A DNA stretch of 64,000 bases from JAEUIX01 sp964611125 (GCA_964611125.1 CAZSZO010000009.1:43556-107555), one strand, 5' to 3'; counted from the first letter of the stretch, positions 1 through 9,615 are shown. Program-made: numbers and translations. The notes: generated by a model not told the origin, from the sequence alone.

Positions 1-2
1 GC

Positions 3-596
3 TCCGGAAGCCTCAGCGCCGTGTCCTCCAACACCTTTGAGGGCATCACCGTCCGCGGCGTCCTCAGCCCCGGAACGCCCGCTGCGCCCGGGCGCCTCCG
101 CCTGTTTGGCGACGTGGCGCTCAACCCCGCCGCCGCCCTCGAGTTCGATGTCTTCGGGGCGGAGTCCCACGACCAGATCTTGATCCCCTCGTTCTTCATC
201 ACCACCAATCCGCCGTTCGGCTTCGAGTTCAACCCCACGGTCCCCCTCGCCGGTCAGTTGGTCCTGCGCGTCGCCCCGGATCACTCGCCCACCCCCGCCG
301 AACGCCATCAACTCCTCACCGCCGCCGGCGGCGTCACCGGCGCCTTCGATAGCGTCTCGGCCCCGCTCCGCTGGGTCGTCACCGTCAACGCCCCGGGCTT
401 CCCCGGCGTCTGGGCGGCCTTCTGCCCCGCCGAGTTCAACGGCGACAACGCCGTGGACCCCGACGACCTCGCCGACTACATCGCTTCGTTCTTCGCCGTC
501 CCGCCACTCCCCGCCGCCGACTTCAATTCCGACGGCGTCACCGACCCCGACGACCTTTCGGACTACATCGCCGCGTTCTTCGGCGGATGCGCCTGA
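3..596 (+). CDS. Secreted protein with C-terminal GC-type dockerin repeats (5' truncated)
   Basis: The reading frame is open to the left edge, so the start lies outside the window; a GTG at 21 is only an internal codon. The visible part is a beta-rich extracellular domain followed by two acidic calcium-loop repeats at about residues 150-165 and 178-193, each with the core DPDDL(A/S)DYI, and the chain ends in FFGGCA. This two-repeat tail ending near Gly-Cys matches the GC-type dockerin used by Phycisphaerae to label secreted proteins. The family role (cell-surface attachment or sorting) is known only by analogy. The same tail occurs on two further proteins in this window. The function of the N-terminal part is not recognisable. 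Confidence 0.75.
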   Translation, partial: SGSLSAVSSNTFEGITVRGVLSPGTPAAPGRLRLFGDVALNPAAALEFDVFGAESHDQILIPSFFITTNPPFGFEFNPTVPLAGQLVLRVAPDHSPTPAERHQLLTAAGGVTGAFDSVSAPLRWVVTVNAPGFPGVWAAFCPAEFNGDNAVDPDDLADYIASFFAVPPLPAADFNSDGVTDPDDLSDYIAAFFGGCA

Positions 597-652
597 GCCA
601 GCCGCCCGCCGCCGTGCGCCCAGCCACTCCAGCCCTACATTCAGCGCTTCGC

Positions 653-737
653 GGCCCCGTGGCGGAACGGCAGACGCAGCGGACTTAAAATCCGCTTCTC
701 GGAAACGGGAGTGTGGGTTCGACTCCCACCGGGGCCA
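653..737 (+). tRNA. tRNA-Leu (anticodon UAA)
   Basis: An 85-nt class II cloverleaf can be folded. The acceptor stem is ggccccg (653-659) with cggggcc (730-736) and discriminator A737. The anticodon stem is gcgga/tccgc (679-683/691-695) around loop cttaaaa, giving anticodon TAA at 686-688. A long variable arm follows, then the T arm gtggg/cccac with loop ttcgact (713-729). The CCA end is not encoded. The long variable arm and UAA anticodon identify leucine. Confidence 0.95.
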
Positions 738-892
738 CTTCCAGAACACGGGGCGCATTCGTGCGATCGGGGAATCCAGGGACGTCGCCAAACGGGGCCG
801 AGAACCTCTGCAGGCGCTGGCGTGACGTCACTATTAGAGGTAAGCTGCAAAGATCTCGACGTGAGGTTCCCCGCCACCCTCGGAGCCGCCGC

Positions 893-3760
893 ATGCCAGC
901 CTTGCCCCGCCGCCCAACTGCCGCACCGGCCACTGCCCGAACAGTCCTGATCGCGCTGGCCGCTGGCGCGGCGTGCAGCGCCCCCGCGCTCGCCCAGCAC
1001 ATGTACACCGGCGAGGCCGGCGACAACCTCTGGTGCAACCCAATGAACTGGCAGCCCCAGTCCGTCCCTTCGGGCAGCGCGATCATCGGGCCGGAGATCA
1101 CGCAACGCGTGCGCTTGTTCGGCTGCACGCCCACCTTCGCCTCGCTCAACGCCCAAGGCCCCGTCCTCTTCAACGGCGATGTCCGCAACTCCGCGAGCAT
1201 CATCGCCTCCAACGTCATCATCCAGTCGGGCGCCTTCACCGTCGGACCCTCGACCCCCGGCGCCGCCACCTTCTCGATGAACGGCACCGCCCAGTGGCTC
1301 TCGGGCATCATCGGCAACCAGTCCGTGCGCGTCGAGGCGGGGGCGTCGCTGGCGATCGACCCGAACGCACCCAAGACGCTTCGCAACGCCGCCCTGACCA
1401 ACTCCGGCGCTGTCGCGCAACGGGCGGCGGTGTCGGTCGACGGGCTCTCGCCGATCACCAACGCGGGCACGTGGGCCTTCGCCGCGACCAGCAGCATCGG
1501 CCGAACCTCCATCTCCAATCCGAGCACGTTCACCAACAACGGCGTCGTCAACGTCGCGTTCGAAACCCCCCCGGACGCCCCCGCGACCTTCGGCCTGCCC
1601 GTTCACAACACCGGCGCCATCAACGCCCTCACCGGCGACCTGACCCTGACCGAACTGACCATGAACGGCGGCAGCCTCTCCGCCTCCCCGGGCCGACGCA
1701 TCGAGCTGACGCGCGACAGCACCTTCGACGGCGATTGCCAACTCTCCGGCAACGGGGCCGTCGCCCTCACCACCGGCCTGCTCCGCATCAACACAGGCGA
1801 CACGCTCTCCACCCTCGACCCCGCCGGGACGAGCGGCGGCTTCACCCTCAACTCGTCCGCCGGCATGGACATCGAAGTCACTTCCGAGTTCCGAAACGCC
1901 GGCGCCTTCACCTGGCTCCGAGGCGACATCGTCGGCCGTTCCGTCACGTTCTCTTTCCGTAACGACGGGATCTTCCGCGCCCAGGCCAACTCCTTCAACA
2001 TCCGCGACTTCACCTTCGACAATCGCGGCGTCTTCGCCGTCTCAACCCCGCAGATGTTCCTGCGCGACGCCAACCTGTCGACCAGCACCCCCGGTGTCGT
2101 CGAGTTCCGCTCCGGCGCCCTGCTCCGCTCCCCGCAGTCGACCTCGGGCGGCTCCCTCTTCTTCATCGACGCGACCCTCCGCAAAACCACCCCCGCATCC
2201 GCTCGCACCGATGCCCGCGTCGACGCTCGCCGCTCCACCCTCGACATCACCGAGGGCGAGTTCTCGACCGGTGGCCTCACCCTCGATCAATCGACCGTCA
2301 TCGTCGCCCCACTCGCCGACCTCCGCCTCTTCGGCAACACCCTCACGATCCTCTCCCGCTTCACCGGCGCCGGCACCGTCACCCTTGGCCCAACCTCCAC
2401 GCTCACCCTCCTCGGCCTGGACAATGGCAACGACATGACCGGCATCGGCAACGACGGCTTCCGCGTCGAGGGCGGCCTCATCACCGGCGACGGCGCCTTC
2501 ACCAACCGTGAGAACCTCACCTTTGCCGGCGGCCGCATCGGCGAAAACCTCACCCAGCCTGTCCTCATCAACACCGGGAACATCTTCGTCAACACGTCCA
2601 CCCTGCTCCTGAGCGGCGAAATCTCGAACACCGCCGGCGCCCTCATCGCCTTCGACTCCCGCATGACGATGGACACCGGCTCGCTCCTCGACAACTTCGG
2701 CCAGATTCTCATCGGCGACAACGCCAACATCGCCCCCGTCTCCGGCTCACCCGCACCGCTCCTGAGCAACACCGACTCCGCCATCATCACCAAACGCGAG
2801 CCCGGCGTCGCCATCATTACCGCCCCCCTTGCCAACACGGGCGAAGTTTTCGTTCAGCAAGGCACCCTCTTCCTCTCCGGCCCGATCAACGGCCTTCTCC
2901 CTCAACCCTCCCCACCCTTCGCCCCCAACACCTTCTCGCTCAGCGAAGGCATCTATCGCGTCGCCCCCGACGCGGTCCTCTCCTTCAACGGCCGCCTCAT
3001 CACCCACTACCGCGGCTCCGCCCGCGTCTTTGTGCAGGGCACCTGCAACGACTACGAGCCCGCCCTCATCCGCGACCAGGCCTTCACCGAGATCGGCACC
3101 CTCATCGACCCCCCGACGGACGTCGTCGTCGCCGACGACGCCGAAGTGTCCCTCACCCCTTCGGGCATCATCGAACTCTGCGTGACGTGCAAGGTCAGCC
3201 TCGAGAACGGCGCGACCCTCCGCGGTCGCGGCTTCATCGACGGCGAATGCCGCACCCAGGATGAGGCCACCATCGCCCCAGGCGCCTCCCCGGGGACGCT
3301 CACCGTCGGCTCGCTCAACATGTCCGCCGGCGGGATCCTGGAGATCGAACTCGCCGGACCGACCCCCGGCGCCGAGCACGACGTCCTCGCCGTCACCACC
3401 TCCGCCACCCTCGGCGGCACGCTCCGGCTGACGCTTCTCAACGGCTTCGCCCCTCCAGCCGGCTCGACGTTCACCTTCCTCACCTCCCCCTCCGTTGCGG
3501 GTCAATTCCGCCGAATCGAGTCGCCCCCAGACCTCGACGAAAGCCTGCGTGCCCGCGTCGAGCTCACCGACACCGGCGTCATCGTCCGGGTGTCGTTGGC
3601 GGCGGATTTCGACGGCAACGGCATCATCGACCCGGACGACCTGTCGGACTTTGTGACGACGTTCTTCGCGACGCCGCCGTCGGTGAACGCTGATCTGGAC
3701 GGGAACGGCGTGGTGGACCCGGACGATCTTTCGGACTTCATCAATCTGTACTTTTCGTGA
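893..3760 (+). CDS. Large secreted beta-repeat protein with C-terminal dockerin-like pair
   Basis: The protein has 955 residues. The frame is open further upstream, into the tRNA, so the ATG at 893 is chosen because it is followed by a good signal peptide (basic start, hydrophobic core, APALAQ cleavage region near residue 35). The body is rich in G, N, T and S and reads as repeated short beta strands (recurring NTG and NNG turns, for example NTGAIN and NTGNIF), typical of a beta-helix surface or autotransporter-like passenger. The C terminus carries two DPDDLSDF calcium-loop repeats, as in the partial gene at the left edge, but the chain stops at NLYFS and lacks the terminal Gly-Cys. No enzyme motif is visible. 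It is likely exported and surface-attached. Confidence 0.8.
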   Translation: MPALPRRPTAAPATARTVLIALAAGAACSAPALAQHMYTGEAGDNLWCNPMNWQPQSVPSGSAIIGPEITQRVRLFGCTPTFASLNAQGPVLFNGDVRNSASIIASNVIIQSGAFTVGPSTPGAATFSMNGTAQWLSGIIGNQSVRVEAGASLAIDPNAPKTLRNAALTNSGAVAQRAAVSVDGLSPITNAGTWAFAATSSIGRTSISNPSTFTNNGVVNVAFETPPDAPATFGLPVHNTGAINALTGDLTLTELTMNGGSLSASPGRRIELTRDSTFDGDCQLSGNGAVALTTGLLRINTGDTLSTLDPAGTSGGFTLNSSAGMDIEVTSEFRNAGAFTWLRGDIVGRSVTFSFRNDGIFRAQANSFNIRDFTFDNRGVFAVSTPQMFLRDANLSTSTPGVVEFRSGALLRSPQSTSGGSLFFIDATLRKTTPASARTDARVDARRSTLDITEGEFSTGGLTLDQSTVIVAPLADLRLFGNTLTILSRFTGAGTVTLGPTSTLTLLGLDNGNDMTGIGNDGFRVEGGLITGDGAFTNRENLTFAGGRIGENLTQPVLINTGNIFVNTSTLLLSGEISNTAGALIAFDSRMTMDTGSLLDNFGQILIGDNANIAPVSGSPAPLLSNTDSAIITKREPGVAIITAPLANTGEVFVQQGTLFLSGPINGLLPQPSPPFAPNTFSLSEGIYRVAPDAVLSFNGRLITHYRGSARVFVQGTCNDYEPALIRDQAFTEIGTLIDPPTDVVVADDAEVSLTPSGIIELCVTCKVSLENGATLRGRGFIDGECRTQDEATIAPGASPGTLTVGSLNMSAGGILEIELAGPTPGAEHDVLAVTTSATLGGTLRLTLLNGFAPPAGSTFTFLTSPSVAGQFRRIESPPDLDESLRARVELTDTGVIVRVSLAADFDGNGIIDPDDLSDFVTTFFATPPSVNADLDGNGVVDPDDLSDFINLYFS

Positions 3761-4543
3761 GTGCGGGGCGGGATGAGAGCACAAGGGCGACGCAGGCTGG
3801 AGCGTCGCCGAGCGCATGGGGGCGCGCGTGCGGTGGATCTGGCCGGTGTGGTGGACATCTTGCGAGGCGATGCCGGCCGGAAGCACCAGGGGGGCCGGAG
3901 GCAGCGGATTCCCGGCCCGGCAGGGCGGTCGCAGGGCTCCGGGCCGGTGGCTGGGCCGTTGGACGGCAAGGGCCGTGTGGGTTCGACGCCCAGCGGGGCC
4001 AGTTGGGTGTTGCGGGCTTTCTCGACTATTGGGCTGGCGGCGTCGAAAGGCCCGCATGGTCCTTGCGCCATCTCGTGGACAGCCCTCGCCCACGATGGAA
4101 TGAGCCCCAAAGGCTCTCCTCGCCAACGTGAAACCGAGGAAACCGCACCTTCGACTCCATCGCGGCAGGGTCGCCGACAACACCCGCCGCCGCTCGTCCA
4201 AGCCCCCGATGACCCGACGTTCGCGAGCCAGGGAGGGAGGCGGTGACGCGATGACCACCGGAGGAGATCCAGAGTCTTTGTTTGGGTTCTGGCAGCGTGG
4301 AGCGGCGGTTGTCTCTTCGCAAAAGAGCCTCAAGCACCCCGGATGCCAGGGCCGCGCCGGTGGCCCATCTTCACGTTCGCCAGAGCATCACATCCATGGC
4401 CCTTGTTCCATCGCTCCGCCCGGGTACACTCGATCGGGGGAATCGGGCGATCTCGCGGTGTCCGGCTCCGACCCATTTCTGAACGGGCTTGCTCACCCCG
4501 CCCGAGCCGCGATCGTCACGGCGTCGGTGTCCTGAGAACACGC
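3761..4543 (+). other. Gene-free stretch between the surface protein and the glycosyltransferase
   Basis: No convincing gene is seen in 783 bp. Open frames here show no domain, signal peptide or ribosome-binding site. The stretch contains a partial copy of the tRNA-Leu 3' end (3975-4003) inside a strongly self-complementary zone (ctgggc at 3951-3956 pairs with gcccag at 3988-3993). The rest has mixed composition, slightly lower in GC than neighbouring genes. Confidence 0.5.
3975..4003 (+). repeat. Partial copy of the tRNA-Leu 3' end
   Basis: This 29-nt stretch matches 26 of 29 positions of the T arm and 3' acceptor strand of the tRNA-Leu at 711-739, same orientation. The three differences are all to G and would weaken the T stem. 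No complete cloverleaf can be folded upstream of it. It is either a decayed tRNA fragment or an attachment-site-like duplicate from an old integration at the tRNA 3' end; no integrase is visible between the copies. Confidence 0.6.
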
Positions 4544-5737
4544 ATGAAAGGCCGTATGCAGTTGAACGGGGAAGCGCCGCTGAACATCAGTGCACTGTTT
4601 CCGATCCCTTTCGGCAATCGAGGCGTGGGGCATACCTGCTACCAGGTTTGCAAGCACCTGGCGGCCGATGGCATGGGCATCAGGATGTACACGCCGCGTG
4701 CCTGGAGAGGCGGTTGGTCGCCGATGCTTCGCGAGACTCTGCCGTTGCACCTGCGTTATCTGCCGTGGCGGCTGATCGGGTCGACTGGGGTCTCGGGAGT
4801 GGAACGCACCTTTGAGCGCGACCTAGGCTCCGCGGCCGCTTACCTCTGGAGCGAGCCAACGTTGGCCCTGTCGCGACGCTTGGCGGCACGGGGGACCATC
4901 ATCATCAGGGAGAAGTACAATTGCCACAAGGCGGTCGCGCGCCGCATTCTCGATGACGCCTATGAACGCGCAGGGCTTTCGCCGGGACACACCATCAGCG
5001 AGGCGGCGATCGATAAAGAGCGGGAAGAGTTCGAACTCGCCAGCGCCGTCGTTTGCCCCAGCGACCAGGTGAGGCGCTCGTTGCTCAGCGAGGGGGTGAA
5101 AGAGAGCAAACTGATCGATTCGAGCTATGGGTGGAGTCCGGAGAGGTTCACAGGCACTTCGATGGCGCTTCCTGAAGCATCGACGCCCACTGTTGTCTTC
5201 GTTGGCTACATATGCGTGCGTAAGGGCGCCCACATCCTCCTCCGAGCTTGGGAGAAGGCGTCACCCAAGGCTCGCTTGGTGCTGGTGGGTCGGATGGAGC
5301 CGGCGATTGCGAAGCTGTGCGCATCGTCCCTCGCTCGCTCTGAGGTGACCGTGCTCCCGTTCACCGACGACGTTGGGGCGGTGTTTCGATCGGCGGATGT
5401 GTTCGCATTTCCGTCACTCGAAGAGGGCGACCCGCTTGTCTCCTACGAGGCAATGGGTCACGGGCTTGCGATGCTGGTGTCCCCGATGGGTGCCGGTCGC
5501 GGCGTGAGGCACAATGTTGATGGATTGATCGTCGATCCACACCAACTTGACGCTTGGAGTGACGCCCTCACCCGGATCGTTGAATCACACGATTTGCGGT
5601 CCTCCTGGTCTAGGTCAGCTTCGCTTCGGGCTTCCGAATTCACGTGGCAGGCTGTGGGAGCCCGGCTGCACAAGCGGCTTTCCAGTTTCCTCGATACGCA
5701 GGTAGAGGCGACGCCCGGCCCCGCGCCCATCCCATGA
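4544..5737 (+). CDS. Glycosyltransferase family 4-like protein
   Basis: The protein has 397 residues. The ATG at 4544 is preferred over an in-frame ATG 201 bp upstream because the upstream part looks non-coding. Homology features begin immediately (residues 10-35, a beta strand then GNRGVGHT, the donor-side glycine loop of GT-B enzymes). The C-terminal half has VVFVGYICVRKGAHILLRAW (the typical start of the nucleotide-sugar domain), LVLVGRMEP, and FAFPSLEEGDPLVSYEAMGHG, the family E-x7-E signature with FPS and EA(M)G. It should transfer a sugar from a nucleotide donor in envelope polysaccharide or glycan synthesis; the substrate is unknown. It stands alone, with lower GC and less strict codon use than its neighbours, so acquisition by transfer is plausible. 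Confidence 0.85.
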   Translation: MKGRMQLNGEAPLNISALFPIPFGNRGVGHTCYQVCKHLAADGMGIRMYTPRAWRGGWSPMLRETLPLHLRYLPWRLIGSTGVSGVERTFERDLGSAAAYLWSEPTLALSRRLAARGTIIIREKYNCHKAVARRILDDAYERAGLSPGHTISEAAIDKEREEFELASAVVCPSDQVRRSLLSEGVKESKLIDSSYGWSPERFTGTSMALPEASTPTVVFVGYICVRKGAHILLRAWEKASPKARLVLVGRMEPAIAKLCASSLARSEVTVLPFTDDVGAVFRSADVFAFPSLEEGDPLVSYEAMGHGLAMLVSPMGAGRGVRHNVDGLIVDPHQLDAWSDALTRIVESHDLRSSWSRSASLRASEFTWQAVGARLHKRLSSFLDTQVEATPGPAPIP

Positions 5738-6009
5738 GCCATGAGCGTCCACCACGCCTCGGTCTCGCGGCGGTCGGGCAGGTCACTCTTCGAAACCGAC
5801 AGGGTGCATCGGACGGTGATGGTCCCTGCGGGCTGCCAACCTTCGATTTCAATCTACCGAATGAGCTGCCCCCGAACGCGTGCCACGGTGGCTCGGGTCG
5901 ATCCTGACACGCCCCTACTCTGGAGTCTCTCCTCAACTACCCCCTCCAACACCCCTCCAAAACCGCCGATCTTCTCCGCATGCGGCCCGCCCGGCTCACC
6001 CGTCGTCCG

Positions 6010-6885
6010 ATGACCGATCCCGAGCGGGCCGCGCTCCGACCGGCCGGGTTCAGCTTTGGCGAGTGCATTGGCGTGCTCATCGCGCCGGTTCTGTTGGCGG
6101 CCGTCACCGCGTTCCTGTTCTTCGTCATCCCGGTCGCGCTCTTCGGGCTGCTCAACGCGCTCGTCGGCTGGCTGCCCAGGGCCTTCCTGAAGCCGTATAC
6201 CCACGAGCTCCGGATCGCCGCGCTCGTGTGGGTCGCGTTCTGGTGCGCCATCGTGTGGGTCCCGGGGATCATCGCCGCAGCGCGGGCCCGCGGCGCCGCC
6301 GGCCCCATCAGCGACGACCTCGCCGCCGGGGAGGTCGAAGTCCGCGAGTTCGATATCGCCGAGTGCCTCTGCGTCACCGACGATGAGCACGGCGGCCTGG
6401 GCTACTTCCTCCGCACCGCCGACCACGGCGTGCTCTTCGTGATCGACGATGAGTCCGGCTGCGAGGACGACCTCGGCTGGGGCTATCGCCAGCACGGGCG
6501 CGACCCGCGCCAGGCGCGGTTCCTCCCCGGGCGACGCTGGCTGGTCGCCTCGGCCCCGCGCAGCGGGCGGGTTGTTTCCGCTCAGTTCACCGGCGACCGC
6601 GTCGAGCCTCGCCCGGGGATCTTCGTGCTCAGCGTCGCGAGCGAGTTCCCCGATGTCGCCGCCGGCCAGGCGGTTCCGCTCACGTGGGCCGAGGTGCTGG
6701 CCCGCTACGCAACGCTCGAACGGACCTTCCGAGCGCCGCCCGCGCTCTGCTCCGAGTGCGAGTATGACCTGACCATCATCGCGCCCGGCGCCGGTGGCCA
6801 GGTGATCTGCCCAGAGTGCGGTCAGGGCCACTCCCTCGAACCCGACAAGCCCCGCACCCCCGCCGCGCAGCCCGCCGCGGCATAG
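6010..6885 (+). CDS. Membrane protein with C-terminal zinc ribbon
   Basis: The protein has 291 residues (301 if the ATG at 5980 is used; neither has a clear Shine-Dalgarno, and the ATG at 6010 gives a cleaner start). Two hydrophobic segments lie near residues 20-60 and 75-95. They are followed by a soluble domain of about 150 residues with acidic patches, and a C-terminal zinc ribbon of the form CSECEYDLT...CPECG. This CxxC-x-YD...CPECG ribbon recurs in three other proteins here (6912-8315, 47524-47997, 48062-48379). No enzymatic function can be assigned. It converges on the next gene with only 26 bp between them. Confidence 0.7.
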   Translation: MTDPERAALRPAGFSFGECIGVLIAPVLLAAVTAFLFFVIPVALFGLLNALVGWLPRAFLKPYTHELRIAALVWVAFWCAIVWVPGIIAAARARGAAGPISDDLAAGEVEVREFDIAECLCVTDDEHGGLGYFLRTADHGVLFVIDDESGCEDDLGWGYRQHGRDPRQARFLPGRRWLVASAPRSGRVVSAQFTGDRVEPRPGIFVLSVASEFPDVAAGQAVPLTWAEVLARYATLERTFRAPPALCSECEYDLTIIAPGAGGQVICPECGQGHSLEPDKPRTPAAQPAAA

Positions 6886-6911
6886 GACGGGTCAACGCCG
6901 GCGGCGCTCGC

Positions 6912-8315
6912 CTATTCCCGCACGTCGACCACGGCCTCAAGCTCCACCTTCTCAAACCACGCCGCGCTCGGAGGGGTGGCCAGTTCGTCGCCCCGCCACT
7001 GGACCTCGCTCGCGAAGGCCGGCTGGCAGATCACCCAGTACACCGCCGTCACCCGGAGCGGGCCGACCCGATCGGGGATGAATTCATTGATAAAGATGTC
7101 CTTGCTCGGCGACATCGGGCTCGGGCAGATCTGGAAGCCCCAGAGTGGTTCCTCGCGCCGCGACATCACCGGCCCGCCGTTGATGCGGTAGCCGCCGAAC
7201 GCCACCGCCATGTGTGAGCGCGGGCCGTCGGCGCCCGACAGCACCCGCAGAGCCACCGCGAACCGCTTCCCCACCCGGCCGCGCGCCGGCGCCTGCAGCG
7301 TGATCAGCACCGCTTCTCGGTAGTACCGCTCCACCAGGTCGGCGGGCATCGCGGGAGGGGGCGGGGGCGGGGGGGGCGTGCCCGCCGGGGGCCTCGGGGC
7401 CGCCACCAGCGGCCCGGCGCCCATGGCCGACTCAAACCACATGCTCGCCGGCACCGCCGACCACGGCCGCCGAGCCCGCAGCGCGATCACCCGCTCCGCC
7501 ATGGCCCGCACCGCCGGGGGGCTGAGCGGTCGCGTTGACAGCTCCGCCCAGGCCGGCAAAGGTCCGTCGGGCGATGCATACATCACCCCGTACAACGCCC
7601 CGGTCGGCAAGTAGGGCGCCACAAGATCGATGTAGAACACCGGGTTGAGCACCACCCCGAAGAACACCGCCAGCGCGGCGCCGAGCGCGATCTGGCGAGG
7701 CGCCGGGCTTCGCCGCCCCTCATTGAGCTTCCCCAGCCACTCGTTGCCGCACTCAGGGCAGCGACTGGGCGGCCCCTGCCCGCTGGCGCCGGCGGGAGGA
7801 GCCTCCCCTGCCTGAGCGCCCGCCCCCGGTCCTTCTCTCACTCCCGGCCCCGCCGCAGCCGCCGCCGCCTGGGCCTGGGCCAGCTCGTAATCGCAAGCCG
7901 GGCAGTGCAGGCTCGGGCCCTCGCGCCGCTGCGCGGCGCCCATCGCCAGCATCATCCCGAACATGAACGGCCCCTGCCACAGCAGCGTGAGACCCTCAAG
8001 CCGCGTCCCGGCGGTGACACAGGCCATCGCCAGGGTCATGGCGGCCATGAAGCTGCCCATGGCCGCCGCCAGCGGGAGCGGCCGCCGCTCCGGCCGGGAG
8101 GCCTGGGCCAGGCTCGCGAAGTACTCGCTCGCCCAGGCGCCGACAACGGCGCCCACGACGATCCCCGCCAGCCGCCACGCCAGACTCGCCGGGGTCGCGA
8201 ACCCTGACCACACCATCACCAAGCACGCAGAGGCCGCCACGGCGCTGACGGCGATGACCAGCATGCGAAACCCTCGGGGCCGGATCTTCAGCGGCGCGGC
8301 AAGCGGGTGTGGCAT
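6912..8315 (-). CDS. Multi-pass membrane protein with embedded zinc ribbon
   Basis: The protein has 467 residues from the ATG at 8315; the frame is open ten codons further up. About four hydrophobic segments occur in the first 145 residues. Then comes CPACDYEL, a long Ala/Gly/Pro insert, and RCPECGNEW, making a split zinc ribbon. One or two further hydrophobic stretches follow (about 205-235), then a Pro-rich linker with eight consecutive prolines and a roughly 150-residue soluble C-terminal domain. It belongs to the same zinc-ribbon membrane group as its convergent neighbour; the two may be diverged relatives. The biochemical role is unknown. Confidence 0.7.
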   Translation of the reverse strand: MPHPLAAPLKIRPRGFRMLVIAVSAVAASACLVMVWSGFATPASLAWRLAGIVVGAVVGAWASEYFASLAQASRPERRPLPLAAAMGSFMAAMTLAMACVTAGTRLEGLTLLWQGPFMFGMMLAMGAAQRREGPSLHCPACDYELAQAQAAAAAAGPGVREGPGAGAQAGEAPPAGASGQGPPSRCPECGNEWLGKLNEGRRSPAPRQIALGAALAVFFGVVLNPVFYIDLVAPYLPTGALYGVMYASPDGPLPAWAELSTRPLSPPAVRAMAERVIALRARRPWSAVPASMWFESAMGAGPLVAAPRPPAGTPPPPPPPPAMPADLVERYYREAVLITLQAPARGRVGKRFAVALRVLSGADGPRSHMAVAFGGYRINGGPVMSRREEPLWGFQICPSPMSPSKDIFINEFIPDRVGPLRVTAVYWVICQPAFASEVQWRGDELATPPSAAWFEKVELEAVVDVRE

Positions 8316-8449
8316 GCAAAAGTCTACGACCCCGGCCCCCCCCACCCCCCCCCACGCCCGCTCACCCCGCCGCGGCCGCCGCTACCCTGCGATCCGCCCT
8401 GATTCGGCTCGTCCTTCGCGTCACCCCGTCGCCCAACCCAGGCAGCACC

Positions 8450-8950
8450 ATGACTCTCCCCGAGCTGCAACTGCTGTTTCAGTCGATCTCCTCCCTAGCC
8501 ATCGCGGGGGGGCTGTTGTTCACAGCTCTGCAGTTCCGCCATTACCGCAAAGCCCAGCACTTCGCCAATTTCTCCAAGCTCGTCGAGCTGCAGATGCACC
8601 TGCGCGAGATGCGCGTCGGCGACCCGTCGCTCGCCGAGGTCTACCGGCACGATGTTGAGTTCGCCTCCTCCAGCCGCGAGGTCCGCGAGTACTTCTTCAA
8701 CCTGATGCAGCTCTCGGTGTTCGAGATCGTCTGGGTCGGCCACCGCCAGGGCCAGATTCCTGATGACTACTTCAACTCCTGGGACGCCCGCATGCGCGAG
8801 ATCGCGGCGGAACCCTCTTTCCGCGCGATGATGTCGACCTCGAGCATGAAGATCATGCACGATGAGTTCCAGTCGTACATGCAGCAGATGGTCCAGCGCG
8901 TCGCCAGCGAGGCCAAGCGGGCCTCGACGAGCGCCGGCGGTCGCGCCTAG
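8450..8950 (+). CDS. Small membrane-anchored protein of unknown function
   Basis: The protein has 166 residues from the ATG at 8450; upstream in-frame sequence is Pro/Arg-rich and non-coding in character. One N-terminal membrane segment (about residues 10-27) is followed by FRHYRKAQHFANFSKLVELQ and an amphipathic helical domain containing EYFFNLMQLSVFEIVWV. This layout, a single anchor then a helical cytoplasmic domain, resembles DUF4760/DUF6082-type proteins, but the match is by pattern only. It ends 29 bp before the amidotransferase gene and may be cotranscribed with it. Confidence 0.65.
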   Translation: MTLPELQLLFQSISSLAIAGGLLFTALQFRHYRKAQHFANFSKLVELQMHLREMRVGDPSLAEVYRHDVEFASSSREVREYFFNLMQLSVFEIVWVGHRQGQIPDDYFNSWDARMREIAAEPSFRAMMSTSSMKIMHDEFQSYMQQMVQRVASEAKRASTSAGGRA

Positions 8951-8979
8951 GCGTTCCCGCCCGGCCGGAGGTCCGTCCC

Positions 8980-9615
8980 TTGGTCCTGCTCATCGATCAC
9001 TTCGACTCCTTCACGTGGAACATCGTCCACGTCGCGGCGCGCTGCGCGCCCGGGGTCGAGCTGCGCGTGCTCCGGGCCGATCAGGCCTCCCCCGCGACGG
9101 TCACGGCGTTCGCCCCGACAGGGATCATCCTCTCCCCCGGCCCCTGCGGCCCGCAGGACGCCCCGGGCACGCTCGAACTGCTCGCCGCGTTCGCCGGGCG
9201 CGTGCCCATCCTGGGCGTCTGCCTCGGGCACCAGTGCATCGCGCACGCCTTCGGGATGCGCGTCAACCGGGCCCCTCGGCCGATTCACGGCAAGACCAGC
9301 CCCATCGCCCACGACGCCCTCGGCGTCTTCGCCGGGCTCCCCTCGCCCCTGACGGTCATGCGCTACCACTCACTCGCTGTCGACCCCGCGTCGATCAACA
9401 CGCGCGACTGGACCATCTCAGCCGCCACGGCAGGGCCGACCGACCCCGCGCCGGTGGTCATGGGCCTGCGCCGCCGCTGGAATCTCGCCCCGCTCGAAGG
9501 CGTGCAGTTCCATCCCGAGAGCTTCGCCACGCCGCTCGGCGGCCAGATGCTCGCCAATTTTCTGGCCCCCGCTCAGGACGATACCATCGCCGCCAGCAGG
9601 AGCGCCACCTCATGA
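8980..9615 (+). CDS. Class I glutamine amidotransferase, PabA/TrpG type
   Basis: The protein has 211 residues and starts at a TTG (8980) preceded by a ggagg-like ribosome site at about 8966; VLLIDHFDSFTWN is the canonical start of anthranilate or aminodeoxychorismate synthase component II. The triad is present: nucleophile Cys in GVCLGHQC and the His-Glu pair in GVQFHPES, plus the oxyanion motif SPGPCGP. It should release ammonia from glutamine for a chorismate-using partner, in tryptophan or folate synthesis. No component I gene is in the window, so the pathway is undecided. Its stop overlaps the start of the next gene (ATGA), indicating translational coupling. Confidence 0.9.
   Translation: MVLLIDHFDSFTWNIVHVAARCAPGVELRVLRADQASPATVTAFAPTGIILSPGPCGPQDAPGTLELLAAFAGRVPILGVCLGHQCIAHAFGMRVNRAPRPIHGKTSPIAHDALGVFAGLPSPLTVMRYHSLAVDPASINTRDWTISAATAGPTDPAPVVMGLRRRWNLAPLEGVQFHPESFATPLGGQMLANFLAPAQDDTIAASRSATS

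Noticed and set aside
713..892. In-frame extension of the surface-protein gene back into the tRNA
   Set aside because: It would overlap the tRNA 3' half, and the signal peptide starts only at the ATG at 893.
3880..4001. A second complete tRNA gene around the tRNA-like repeat
   Set aside because: No cloverleaf with a proper acceptor, D arm and anticodon arm can be folded; the T stem itself has a mismatch.
4343..4543. In-frame N-terminal extension of the glycosyltransferase
   Set aside because: Arg/Pro/Ser-rich with no fold; family homology begins right after the ATG at 4544.
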